From Heterocephalus glaber (taxonomy: Eukaryota; Chordata; Mammalia; Rodentia; Bathyergidae): DNA of 64,000 nucleotides. The notes below the pieces were generated by a model. It saw only the letters and a list, made by a program, of their open reading frames with translations. It did not search any database and was not told the DNA's origin. Shown here in pieces: positions 10,557-21,899 of the stretch (its first letter is position 1; each line of letters starts with the position of its first letter). The stretch covers positions 32,726,455 through 32,790,454 of the forward strand of contig NW_004624741.1 of assembly GCF_000247695.1 (NCBI RefSeq). The letters run 5' to 3'. The position numbers and the translations under genes were made by a program.

Positions 10557-13500
10557 CTCTAACGCTTTTTTTGAAAATTTTATTTTATTGGTACATTTTA
10601 AGTATACAATACAATGATATTCATCATTGGAAATTTTCACCTTTACATAATCTCTCTGGCTTCTTATTTTTTCCCCTTCCCCTGCCCTCCATTCAAACCC
10701 TCCATCCATCTCTATTTACAATGACTTTGTTTCCATTTTTTCATTTGCTCATATTAATTCCATTCCCTTCTTTTCTTTACCCTACCCCTTCCACTTCCCC
10801 TTCCCCTTTGCCCGTTTCTTTCCATTGCATATTATCTATTATACCTTTTAGTCCTTATTTACACTTTCTGGTACTCACACTAGAGAAACTAGTCAGTATT
10901 TATACATGGGTCCAATTTATTGCACTTAAGAGTATCACTTCAATGTGCATCCATTTAGATATGTCTCTAATTTCTCATTTTTATGGCTGAGTAGTACTCC
11001 ATTTTATTTTTTAAAAACCATATTTTCTTTGTCCAGTCTCCTGTTGATGGACAATTGGGCTGCTTCCAAGTTTTAGCTACTAAAAATTGTACTGCTATGA
11101 ACATGGGTGCACATATATCACTGTGGTATGATTCCCTTAATTCTTTGTGGAAGATATCTGGCAGGGGAATAGCTGAGTCAAATGGGACTTCCAGTCCTAG
11201 TTCTTTGAGGTATCTCCATACTGATTGCCACAGAGATTGCACCAGTCAACACTCCCACCAGCAGTGGAGCAGGGTTCCTTTTTCCCCACAGCCCTGCCAG
11301 CATTTGTTATTGGTCCATTTCATGGTAGCAGCCATTCTTTATGCAGTGAGGTGGAATCTCAACAATGTTTTCATTTGCATCTCTTGAATGACCAGTGATG
11401 TTGAACATTTTTTCATAAGTTTTTTTGCTATTTCTACTTCTTTGTCTGAGAAATGTCTGTTCATCTCAGATGCCCATTTTTGGATTGAGTCTTCAAATTA
11501 GGGAGGTCTGAATAAAGGTCTTTATAGATTCGAGATAGTAGACCTTTGTCTGAGGAACACCAGGTGAAGATTTTCCCCACATTGTGGGTTGTCTCTTCAC
11601 ACTGCTGGTGATTTCTTTTGCTGTGCAGAAACTTTTTATAATAAGAAGAGATCCCACATGTTGATTGTTTGTGCTAGTTCATGGGCAACTGAGATTTTCT
11701 TCATAAAATCTTTTCCTATACCAATGTCTTAAAAAGTTCTACCTAACCTCTTTTCCAGCTGGTTCAGCATTTTTTTTGATACTTAGATTTTTAATCCATT
11801 TCAATTTTAGTTTAGTGCATGGTGAGAGATATGTCTTGATTTAATCTCTGGCAACTTGAAACCCAAGTTTTCCAGCACCGTTTATTAAACAGGCTATCAT
11901 TCCTTCAGTGAGGGTGTTTGCCTCCTTTGTCAAAGATGAGATAGCTTAGTGTGTCTGGTGTTGTTTCTGCATCTTCTAATCTGTTCCAGTGGTTATCAGG
12001 TTTGTTTCCTTGCTAGTACCATACTGTTCTTATCACAGTAACTTTGTAGTATAGTTTCAAATGAGGGGTTGTGATAACCCCTGCCATGTCTCTGTTACCT
12101 ATAATTGCTTTTGCTATTCTGGGTCTCTTCTTGATCCAAATGATTTTTTGGATTGTTTTTTCAAGTTCCATGAAGGATGGCACTGAGATTTCAATTGGGA
12201 TTCCATTCAATCTATATAGCAGTTTTGGAATTATAGCCATTTTCACTATGTTGATCTTTCCTACCCAGGAGCAGCGGATTTCTTTCCATTTTCTGATATC
12301 ATCTTCAATCTCTCTTTTCAGAGTACTATATTTTCAAAAAAGCGGTCTTTGATTTCTTTTGTTAGGTTCATTCTTAGGTATAGGTATATCAGGTTTTTTT
12401 GGATGCTACTGTGAGAATTATTTGTCCTATTTCTGTCTCAGTGAGTCTGTTGTTCATGTAGAGGAAAACTATTTTTTTGGTGTGTTGACCTTGTATCCAG
12501 CTACTTTTCTGAATTAGGTTATTAAGTCTAGAAAACTTTTGGTTGCATTCTTGGGGTCTTCTATATAGAGTATCATGTCATCTGCAAATAATAATTTGAA
12601 TCCTTCATTTCCTATCTTTATTCCTTTTATTTCTTTCTCTTGTGTAATTGCTGTGGATAATGTTCTGAAAACTATATTGAACAGGAGTGGTGATAGTGGA
12701 CATCCTTGTCTTGTTCCTGATTTTAGTGTGAAGAATTTCAGTTTTTGATCATTTAGTATAATGTTGGGTTTTCATAGATGTCTTTTATCACATTGAGGTA
12801 GAGACTGTCTATTCCAATTTTTTGTAAGGTTTTTATCATAAATGTGTGTTGGATTTTGTCAAATGCTTTTTCTGCATCAATTGAGATCATCATATGATTT
12901 TTCCCTTGGCTCTGTTGATATAATGCATTACACTTACTTATTTGCATATATTGAACCATCCCTGCATCCCTGGGATGAATCCCAATTGGTCAGGGTGTAT
13001 GATCTTCTTGATGATCTTCTTCATTCTGTTTGCCAGTATCTTATTAAGGATGTTTGCATCTATGTTCATTAGTGATATTGGCCTATAGTTCTCTTTTACA
13101 GTTTGTTTTTTCTCTGCTTTGGGGATCAAGGTGATTTTTGATTCCAGAAATTAATTTGACCATGTTGCTTCCCTTTCAATTTCACTGAACAGTTTAAACA
13201 GTAGTGTCAGTAGTTCTTTTCTAAATGTCTAGTAGAATTCAGTGGTGAAGCCATCAGGACCTGGGCTTTTCTTAGTTGACAAGGTTTTAATTAGGTTTTC
13301 AATTTCATTGATTGATATTGGGTTGTTTAGAATATTTAGGTCTTCTCCATTCAAGTTTGCTAATTCACATGTATACAGGAATATGTCAATTTCTTCTCTG
13401 TTTTCCATGTCATGGGTGTATATGTTCTCCAAGTTTCTGGATCTATTGTAATTTCATCCTATTCATTCCCAATTGCATGGATTTGTGTCTTTCCTTTTTC

Positions 13501-14012
13501 TGAAAAGGTAGGCTAAGTGTTTGTCAATTTTCTTTACTTTTTTGAGGAACCAACTCTTGGTTTCAATGATTTTTGCATCATTTTCTTAGTCTCCATTGCA
13601 TTGATTTCTCCTCTGATCTTTACAATTTCCTCCCCTGGATGAGCTTTGGGTTTGTCCTGCTCTTTTTTATTAGAAGATTGATGTTCAGCATCAGGTTGTT
13701 TTATTGGGCTCACTCTGTTTTCATAATATGAGTATTCACTGTTATGAATTTCCCTCATAAGAGTGCTTTCATTGTTTTCCATAGATTCCAATATGTTGTA
13801 TTGTCATTTTTATTTAATTGAAGGAAGTGTCTGATTTCTTTAATTTTCTCTGTGACCCATTGGTTATTCAGAAGAGTGTTGTTCAATTTTCCACATGTTC
13901 ATGAAATTCTTGTGGTTTCTTTTGCTAGTTATCTCCAATTTCATCACAAAATGGTGTGACAATATACAGGGGATAAATTCAATTCCTTTGCACTTATGTA
14001 AACATGATCTAT

Positions 14013-14615
14013 TGTTCCAAAAATTGTGGAAAGAAATATACAGAGACAGAATTTGGATAAAAATAATAAAGGTTCTACTTGCCAGCAGGTGCGACTGCCA
14101 GAAACTTGTGTAGTCCATGTCCATGCTGAAGTTTGTTCAGTTTCCCCTTTTATATATATCCTTTTTAGCCATTATCTCATCTCTAGTGGTCTTTGTTGAG
14201 TAAGTAAACTTCCAGTTCTGACTTAATGGCTAAACACAGGTGGTTTCTGTTAATGGTTTTACAGCCATAAACACATGACAGTTAAAACACATATATTAAA
14301 GATTTTCCCAAGCATTGTAACTTTTTTCTTCAGAGTTAAGATGTTATCTATAGCAAAGCTACAGATCAAAGAGTCATATAACCTTCACTTTAAACAACAA
14401 GAGCATAGGCTGTGGATTTAGCTCAGTGGTCCAGGCACCTGCCTTACAAGCCTAAGGTCCAGAGTTCAATTCTGGTATCAAAAAATTATTTTTAAATAAA
14501 TAAACAAAAAGAGCAATGGGGAAAAACGAGTCTTAAAGGGATACATTACCAATTATGCTTCTACAACTACTTCAATATTTAACTTCCTATGCTGTCTATA
14601 ACTTTTTCCCTATCA
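14013..14615 (-). mobile_element. Probable solo LTR inserted in L1-a
   Basis: A 603-bp insert breaks the L1-a endonuclease-RT linker. It begins TGTTCC and ends CTATCA (TG..CA ends) and is bounded by the 4-bp direct repeat CTAT (14,009-14,012 and 14,616-14,619), whose removal restores the L1 sequence as read in the other L1 copies. A TATATATAAAAGGGG motif on the minus strand near 14,158-14,143 suggests minus orientation with a short R-U5. A 4-bp duplication is the size produced by gammaretrovirus-like integrases. Without the SINE inside it the LTR would be about 500 bp. The family is not identified. Confidence 0.6.
14406..14508 (+). mobile_element. ID-type SINE inside the LTR
   Basis: Sense-orientation SINE with A box TTAGCTCAGTGGT, B box AGAGTTCAATTCT and an A-rich tail. 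Flanked by AAGAGCA (14,399-14,405 and 14,509-14,515). It gives a three-level nesting: SINE in LTR in L1. Confidence 0.85.
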
Positions 14616-15409
14616 CTATAAGTGAGTATGTGGCCTATTTTGTAGAAAGAACCATGTGCAGCTGAGAAGAATGTGCATTATGATTTTGTGGAGTGCAACA
14701 CTCTGTGAACATCTGTTAAGTTCATTTGTTCAAGAGTTTGATCGAATTCTACTATTTCACTACTTATTTTTTTCTAGTTGATCTATTTGTGACAGTGGGG
14801 TATTGAGGTCCCCCACTATTATTGTATTAGTGCATATATGACTTTTCATGTCCATTATTATTTATTTTATATGGTTGGGTGCACTAGTGTTTGGTGCATA
14901 GATGTTTATGACTGTCATATCTTCCTCTTGGTTTGTTCCCTTAACAAGGATGTAGTGTCCTTCTTTGTCTCTCTTAATCAGTGTTGGTTTGAAATCCACT
15001 TGTTGTGCAAAGAGAGGATAGCTATTCTTGCTTTTTTTCAGGTTCCTGTTGCATGGAGTATTGTTTTCCACCCTTTAATTTTCAGTCTGTAAGTTTTATT
15101 TTGAATTAAGTGTGTTTCTTGTATGCAGCATATTGTTGGATATTGCTTCTTGACCCATTCTGGCAATCTATTTCTTTTGACTGGTGAATTGAGACCATTA
15201 ACATTGATAGTTATAACTGATACATATTGATTTGTCATTGTCATGACTTTTTCTTTTTGTTGGATTCTCCCCCTTTGCATTTAATTTCTTGTCATATCCG
15301 ATGGATTCATTCTTCTGCGTTTCCTGGGGTTGTGATCCTCATTGTCTTTTCCTAGGATATTGTATAAATTTTTTGGAGTGCTGCTTTGGTATTCATGAAG
15401 TTCCCAAGG

Positions 15410-16262
15410 TGCTCTTTGTCATGTAGTATCTTATTTCTCCATCAATTTTGAAAGATAGTTTTGCTGCTTACATCAATATAGGTTGGAGGGTGTTTTCTTT
15501 AGGGCTTAGAATATATCACTCCACGATCTCCTTGCCTTGTGGATTTTTATTGAGATGTCTGCTGTGATTTTGATGGGCTTTCCTTTGTATGTGATTTGTT
15601 TCTTTTCTCTCACTACTTGTAGAACTTTTTTCTTCTGTGGGGTTTCTGGAATCTTAACAATTATATGCCTATGTGTAGATTTTTTTTTTTGATCAAGGCT
15701 AGGGTCATATATGCAACACTTATCTGTATGATGAGTTCTTTTCCCCTGCTTGGGAAGTTTTCTGTCATCGCTTCTGTGAACAGCTTTCTTATGTCATCTG
15801 CACACTCTCCTGTTTCTTCATTGACTCCAATCAGTCTTACGTTATTCTTCTTTGCATTGTCTAGCAGCTGCTGGATTGATTTCTGTGGTTCCTTATAGTT
15901 TTTAAGCAGTTTTTCTTTTCCTGGTCACTAATTGCAATCTGATCTTCTATTTCTGAAATTCTGTCCTCACATTGGCTCATTCTGCTGCATAGACTTTCAG
16001 TGGAGTTTTTAATCTCCTCATAATCTGTTTGCATCTGTTTAATGGATTCCATTTGTTTCCTATGTTGGGATTCACTCATGTTCCTCAGTTCCTCTATTTT
16101 TTTAATCTGTGTCCTCTCTAGATTTATTAATCATATCTTGCACTATGGGCACAATCTCTGCTCTTATCTGAGAAATTATTTCTGGTTTCATTTTTTCCAG
16201 ATCCTCTTTCATTTCTTGTTCAGGGAGTCCAGTTTGTTGATTATCAGAGTGTTCCATTTCAT
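15410..16262 (-). pseudogene. L1-a ORF1 remnant
   Basis: RNA-binding chaperone ORF1p of L1. The start ATG is at 16,262-16,260. The coiled-coil part keeps the block MESIKQMQTDYEEIKNS and CEDRISEIEDQIAISDQEKK (16,040-15,920), the same as element L1-d. The C-terminal part is frameshifted and only DNA-level similarity remains down to the stop region near 15,410. Confidence 0.75.
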
Positions 16263-16364
16263 TTCCCTTTTAGGTTGCTCTAGGTAATCTGGAAGTCTGG
16301 CTCAGAAGGTTGTTTATGTGTCTTCTCATTTCAAAGAGGGTGAGGTGCTGCTGGTGCACATGCA

Positions 16365-16606
16365 ATTCACCTCCTCTGTGCTGGGAGAGGTGGTAGGTTG
16401 ACCTGGAAGACTCCTACTCTGCACTGGGAGCTGTGAATTTTTGACCTGGTAGCCTCCTCTACACTGCGAGCTGTGAAATATTGACCCAGAAGCATCCTCT
16501 GTGCTGGGAGCTGTGGCAAGCTGACCTGGAAGGCTCCTCTGCACTCAGAGCTGTGGCAGGCTGACCTGGAAGCCTCCACTGTGCTGGGACCTGTGGCACA
16601 TTCTGG
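16365..16606 (-). repeat. 41-bp tandem repeat, about six copies, at the L1-a 5' end
   Basis: Imperfect units built on CCTCTGTGCTGGGAGCTGTG plus GACCTGGAAG start near 16,370, 16,412, 16,451, 16,493, 16,532 and 16,574, a period of about 39-42 bp. It is GC-rich against an AT-rich background and lies directly upstream of the ORF1 leader. Rodent L1 promoters are often tandem monomers, so a promoter role is likely by analogy. It shares only loose similarity with the 5' leader of L1-d. Confidence 0.8.
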
Positions 16607-17480
16607 TAATTTTTAATTACATTTTCAATTTCACTGAGTGATTTTGTTCATTTAGAATTGTTACATCTTCTTTGTTCAGCTTTGGTAATTCATATATATT
16701 TAGGAACCTCTCCACTTCTTCCATGTTTTTCATCTTATTAGAGTGCAAGTTCTTAAAGTAGGAGGTGATGATCATCTGGATTTCCACAAAATCTATTGTG
16801 ATTTTACTCTTTTTAAATTCCTAATGGCATGAATTTGAGTTTTTTCTTTCCTTGATTTGATAAGGTTGGATAAGTTTTATCAATTTTTCTTAATCTTTTG
16901 AAGAGCCAACTCTGATTCATTCTTTGTATTGTTTTCTTAGTCTCAATTGCATTAATTTCTGCTCTAATCTGTATAATTTCATGTGAGCTTTGGCATTTAC
17001 TTGTTCTTGTTTTCTTAGAAGTCTGAAGTTCAACATTAGGTTATTTGAGGTTGCTGTTTTCCTGATGTGAGAGTTCACCACTATAAATTTCCCTCTTAGA
17101 ACTGCTTTCATTTTATTCTATAAGTTTTGTTTTGTTATTTCAGCATTGTCATTTAACTATAGACACTGTTTAATTTCTTCTGTGACCTATTGATTGTTCA
17201 GGAGGGTGTTATTTAATTTCCAGGTGTTTATAGAGTGTTAGTGGTTTCCTTTGTCATTGAAGTCCATATTCATGACATTATGGTCAGGCTTACACATTTG
17301 TTTGTAGCTCACCTTGGGTACTTCTGTCTTTGGCTCTTGTGCATAATGTTCTATGAATATACTTGTACAAATTCCTCTTTGAGAGTTTCCTCTCTGTTCT
17401 CTGTTCTCTTGAGTGTACCTTGGAAGTGGAATGATGGGCTAGATATTTTAATTAACTTATTAATTAATGAATGCATTTTC
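16607..17480 (-). mobile_element. Older L1 ORF2 fragments (L1-b)
   Basis: 16,607-17,270 reads antisense ORF2 linker (…VLRGKFIVVNSHIRK, KQEQVNAKAHMKLYRLEQKLMQLRLRKQ), and 17,280-17,480 resembles the antisense ORF2 C-terminal region of old L1s (TTGGCTCTTGTGCATAATG, GAAGTGGAATGATGGG). The two pieces are not contiguous in a normal L1, so this is a mosaic of truncated copies. Confidence 0.7.
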
Positions 17481-18198
17481 TGGTAGCAGTACCAACTTAA
17501 TTTCCTGCCCGTGGTGCTAGAAACCACCAGGTTTTCCCAACCTCGCCATTACTTTCTCTGGTCTCCCACAGCTCTGTTTCTGGCTGGTTCATTGAGTCCC
17601 ATTGGTCTTTGTGTCTTTCCACTTTGCTGCAATCTTTTTATTATCATTCTTCAGACTTCTGGGGGCTCCACTGTGTGGTTGGAGCATGAGTGTGAAAGGG
17701 AGAGGGATTGGCTGAACTTCTTGTGCTTGCTGCTTTTGGCATGCTTGGAGCCTGATGAGCTCTGGCTCCACATCCTTCTGTGATGTGACAAGGACTGCCG
17801 GCCTCCAGGCCCCTGGCTCACACCCCTCACCACTGCCGGGATGTGAGCTGGCTGACCTGCAGTAGCCCAGAAGTCTGTGTCTCTTCTCTCCCTACACCAC
17901 CATGCAGGCCACCTCCAATGAGAAGGCCACAGCACCAGGACTCCTGGTTCATTCTGCTGTGTGTTCTGCCTTTGGAGTTTTAGAGAGAATCTATCTATCT
18001 GGGCACTGTACTTTTCATTTTTTGATAGACTTTCTGAATTTTGATGCTTTCCCTTTCTTGGTATTTCCAGTTTGTTCACACCTTCATCCCTGCTTATCCA
18101 TGGCATGGCCTTCTACAGCCACAATTACTTGGTGTCTACTGTGGTTGCATCATTTCAAATGGAATAGTCCAGAAATAACAATTCATACATTTTAAATA
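17481..18198. other. Old L1/HAL1-like scrap and unassigned sequence
   Basis: 17,560-17,680 (GCTGGTTCATTGAGTCCCA, TGCAATCTTTTTATTATC) matches 50,440-50,520 and looks like antisense ORF1 of an ancient L1 or HAL1. The remainder has no identified content. Open frames on both strands show no domain. Confidence 0.4.
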
Positions 18199-18214
18199 TC
18201 CCTGACTATGGTAT

Positions 18215-18880
18215 TTTTAGAAGAATTTAATTTTAAAAAATGAAAACAGCCCAAGTGCCCAGCAACTGGAAACTGGATAAAGAATATGTGTTTTTTTAAT
18301 ATATAAAATGGAGTACTACTCAGCCATACAAGAATGAGAAAGTAGAGAGATTTACAGCTAAATGGATGCACATTGAGCCAATACTCTTAAGTGAAATAAA
18401 TAGGACACACATGTGTAAATACCGACTAGTTTCTTTAGTGTGAGAAACTGAAAATTTAAATAAGGATTAAGATGGTTAAAATGAATAATTGATAATTTGA
18501 AATAGGAGAAGGTCCAAACATGTAGCAGTGGTGGGAGGGGAAGGGGAAAGGAAAGAAGGGAAAGGAAAAAGTATGAGAAAAGATAAAATATGGAAATGAA
18601 ATCTATGTAAGCAAGGATGGGTGGAGGGGGTGAATGGCACACAGGTAATGGGGAAAAATAAGAACTAAGATACATTATGTGCAGGTACAAGCATCGAATG
18701 ATAAATGTAAATGTATCGTATACCTAAAATGTACCAATAAAATAATTTTTTTAAAAAATGGAACTCAAGTTGTATCTTCATATTAAAAAATGAATGCAAA
18801 ATCACAGTTTACAGTTTACAGTGGCAAACTAATAACAGAAAAAGATTTAAATACAAGAACTCCCTTCCAAGCATAAAGTT
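18215..18880 (+). mobile_element. L1 3'-end insertion with a 16-bp target duplication
   Basis: Plus-strand L1 tail: ORF2 end (CAGCCCAAGTGCCCAGCAAC, ACTCAGCCATA), 3' UTR and terminus ACCAATAAAATAATTTTTTT at about 18,755. The 16-bp repeat TCCCTGACTATGGTAT at 18,199-18,214 and 18,881-18,896 brackets a larger insert that includes about 120 bp beyond the L1 tail, ending in an A-rich stretch. Confidence 0.78.
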
Positions 18881-18896
18881 TCCCTGACTATGGTAT

Positions 18897-21504
18897 AATT
18901 GTTCTATTGGAGTATGAGTCATCTTCCCCGTGTCTTCCTCTGCCTGCTTAACTATTAACCAGCATCATAGCCACATGTCCCAGCAGCGCACACACTGGAT
19001 ACTGGGTTTGGTGCCCCCTGCTGGTTGGTGCGGAGCACGCTCCTCCTCAATGAGTGGATTCTCTATCTTGATTTCCTGACCTTCTCTTCTCCTTCAATTC
19101 TTTGGGCACCTTAAAGATCAGTGTTTGAAAGTGCTGGTCTGGTAGATCCTCCAGCAGGTCTCCATGAGGATTTCTTCCTGTTGGTTCCTTTCGTTTTCAC
19201 TTGAATAGGTCATATGCTCCTATGTCTTTATACATCTTGTTTGTTTGTTGAAAAGTACACATTTAAATCTGAAAACAGGAACTGCATCTGTCCCCTTTCC
19301 TAGTTTTGGGGTTTGTCCCCCGTGTTTGTTTCTCATGGTTGTAGCTTTCTTGCTTTAGGCAGTCTGTGTCCTGGGCACCAGATGGGGTGTGTGCAGCCTC
19401 TCCCAGATCATCCCAAATCTCTGTCTTCTCTGGGCATGCACCATGAGTCCTTTTACTTTTATCAAGAAAACTGCACACCATGTGATGTTTTACTACATCT
19501 TATAATGTTCAAGCAGGGCAAACATATCTACCTCCTTGCACACTTCTTATTTCTTGGTGGTGAAAACACTCACATCAATGGTCTATCTCCTAGAAATATA
19601 CAGTACACACAGAAGTCTGTAGTCACCCTGATGGACAGAGAAACCAGAACTTATTTCTTTGATCAAATTCTTTGTACCATGTCTTGGAGCTCACTTCCCT
19701 GGAGCTGGGGTGTGTAACAGGGACCTCGACAGCTGTCCTGTCCTCCAGTGCCAGTGATGCAAGTGCCTGCTCCCTGGTATAGGGTATGGGGGTTCAGGAA
19801 TCCCCCAGCCCTGCACTGTAGTGCCGCATCTCCAGGAGCTGAGTCACTGCTGGTCCTGCTGTTGGGAGATCCAGATTTGACCTGTGTCAACCACAGTTCA
19901 TGTCAGGAGCTGTCACCAAGCTCACAGCCTCCGCTGGACACTAGGGATCTGTCAGTCACCTGGAGGAATCTCTGGGGCAACAGATCACAGTGGGGATTGA
20001 TGGGTACCTCATCAAGTCAGGATTCCAGTGCCTCTGTGTCCTCTGATGTTTTCACTTCTCTGTCATCTCATTACACCCTAGTCTGTTGTTAGACTTTTAT
20101 GTCCTTCCACCTTTTAAAAATAACAGTATCATATAATTTTTGTAGGCCATGAATGTTCAAGCTCTATGATTCCATTTCTGTTTCAGATGTCCTACTTCTT
20201 TTTTTATAAGTCACATTTGCAGTGCATGGTGAGTGACTACATGCATCATGGGAATTGGTGCAATAAGTAACACACCTCAATTCTTTTTTCATCCCCTTCC
20301 CCCCTGCTCTGTTCTCCCTCTCTTTGTACCCTTCCAGTTACACATGGAGACTTCACTCTGAAGTCCGGCTTATGTCCCAGCCTCAGGCACCCCAGGTGCT
20401 GACTTTCGATTGTGAGGAGACTCTTCCACCCTGCCCGGCTCAGGGTCACATTCCTCCCATCCAAAGGAATCAGGGTTCCCAGCTGTGACCCAGAGCCCTG
20501 AGACTGCAGAGGGTATGCAGTGCTGAGCACCACACAGAGGACACATGCCCCTGACTGGTATGTGTATATGTCCCTGGACAGAGTTATCTTCACATCACAG
20601 CTCCCACCTCAGTGTGTAGAGTAGCCTGTTGCCACACTGGAGCAGTTCCACTGAGTAAAATCCCTGGTCCAATGACACAATTTTAATGATTGCAACACTG
20701 GAAAATACTTTCAGATCAGAAAAAGTTTTCACAGATCAGAGTGGTGAATGCTATGCAAAGTTTCACAAGAAGAGAAAGCAAGTCCCAGGATTATATACTG
20801 ATTAAATTTGGTGATCACCTTGGGGAAATCTAGAACATATAAACATATAAACATATAGTTTGTAAGCATTTGAAAAGATTGTGGTCAGTAGCACAGCATA
20901 CAGGTTAATTTGATGCACAGGTGAAAAGTGGCCCTGTGTGGAGAGTGGGATGGGTGCTGTTGGGAATGTCTGGGTGCAGTGGATGTCTGGCTTTTGGTGA
21001 TGGCACAGAGATTACACCCAGAGTTGGTGTCTCTGACCCCAGGCTCTACAGACATGGGACCCAGACACCTTAGGGCTAGGGATGAAAGCAACTCTGTCTT
21101 CAGCATTCTGCAGAAGGGATGCAGAGGCTGGGCCTGAAGGCGTCTCAAGGGCAGCTCAGGGCAGGAGGACCTTCCACCTCTGCCTCCCTGTCACATCTGA
21201 CTCTGCTGTTACCTTAAACCCTGTAAATCAGAGCCCACTCAGCTCTGCACCTACATTAATCACTTAGGGAGAATCTGTTAAAAACCTGGCAACATGAAGT
21301 TTTCCAACCCTGAACTGTCCTACTTTGTTTCTTCTTTCTGCAAGAGGGAGGACACCAAGATAACAGAAAAAAAAGTACACCACAACTCTGACACTGAAAA
21401 ATTGGTTCAAACATCAATTTTGATCAAACTACTGATCTCCATCATCATGTAAGATATGGAACAGCTAGGTTTTATGTTCTTTTGTCTTGTTTTATGTGCC
21501 TTTA
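18897..21504. other. 2.6-kb stretch without identified genes
   Basis: No gene identified. 19,060-19,300 has words reminiscent of antisense HAL1/old L1 (TTGTTTGTTGAAAAGTACAC). 19,690-20,100 and 20,250-20,600 are GC-richer with open frames up to about 135 codons on overlapping strands, but no domain is recognisable and codon patterns do not favour one strand. The region is not paralogous to other parts of the window as far as I can see. Confidence 0.4.
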
Positions 21505-21899
21505 TGTGACATTTATTTTTTATTTATATATATATATATTTATTGGTACATTTTAGGTATAAAATACATTTACATTTATCATTGGGTGTTTGTACGAGAA
21601 CATGATGTATCTTAGATTTTATTTTTTTCTCCCATTACCTGTGCACCCTTTACTCTCTCCACCCTTCACTATTTACAGAGAGTTTGATTCCATTTTTTTT
21701 CTTTCTTAAAAGTTTTCCTTTCCCTTCTTCCCTTTCCCCTTCCTCTCCCACCACCCCCTAACCCTTGGACCTTTTCTTATTTCAAATTATCAATTATTCA
21801 TTTTAATCATTTTCATCTTTATTTACACTTTCAATTTCTCACACTAGAGAAACTATTTGGTATTTATACATGTGTGTCCCATTTATTTTGCTTAAGAGT

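Larger units (their letters stand above)
10967..15244 (-). pseudogene. L1-a ORF2 remnant (endonuclease/reverse transcriptase)
   Basis: The N-terminus keeps the AP-endonuclease start (VITINVNGLNSPVKRNRL, then ICCIQETHL) near 15,244-15,140. Reverse-transcriptase blocks follow: [14 protein letters not shown] (13,270), [14 protein letters not shown] [21 protein letters not shown] (13,080), and the catalytic F-A-D-D-M block near 12,575. The end (WKQPNCPSTGDW, MEYYSAIK) is at 11,100-10,980. Frames change repeatedly, and the LTR separates the endonuclease from the RT, so no product is expected. Confidence 0.88.
10570..16606 (-). mobile_element. Near-full-length L1, element L1-a
   Basis: Minus-strand LINE-1 with, from its 5' end: a 41-bp tandem repeat (16,365-16,606), ORF1 (16,262 to about 15,410), ORF2 (15,244-10,967), 3' UTR and tail at 10,570-10,600. 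Interrupted by a probable solo LTR at 14,013-14,615. Closest relative in the window is the plus-strand element at 54,051-59,459, which shares the sequence around the ORF1 start. Reading frames are broken in many places, so it is dead. I could not find its target duplication. Confidence 0.9.

Noticed and set aside
20246..20593. 115-codon open frame on the minus strand in a GC-richer stretch
   Set aside because: No domain, signal peptide or membrane pattern recognised, no start context, no paralogue in the window; open frames of similar size exist on the opposite strand nearby.
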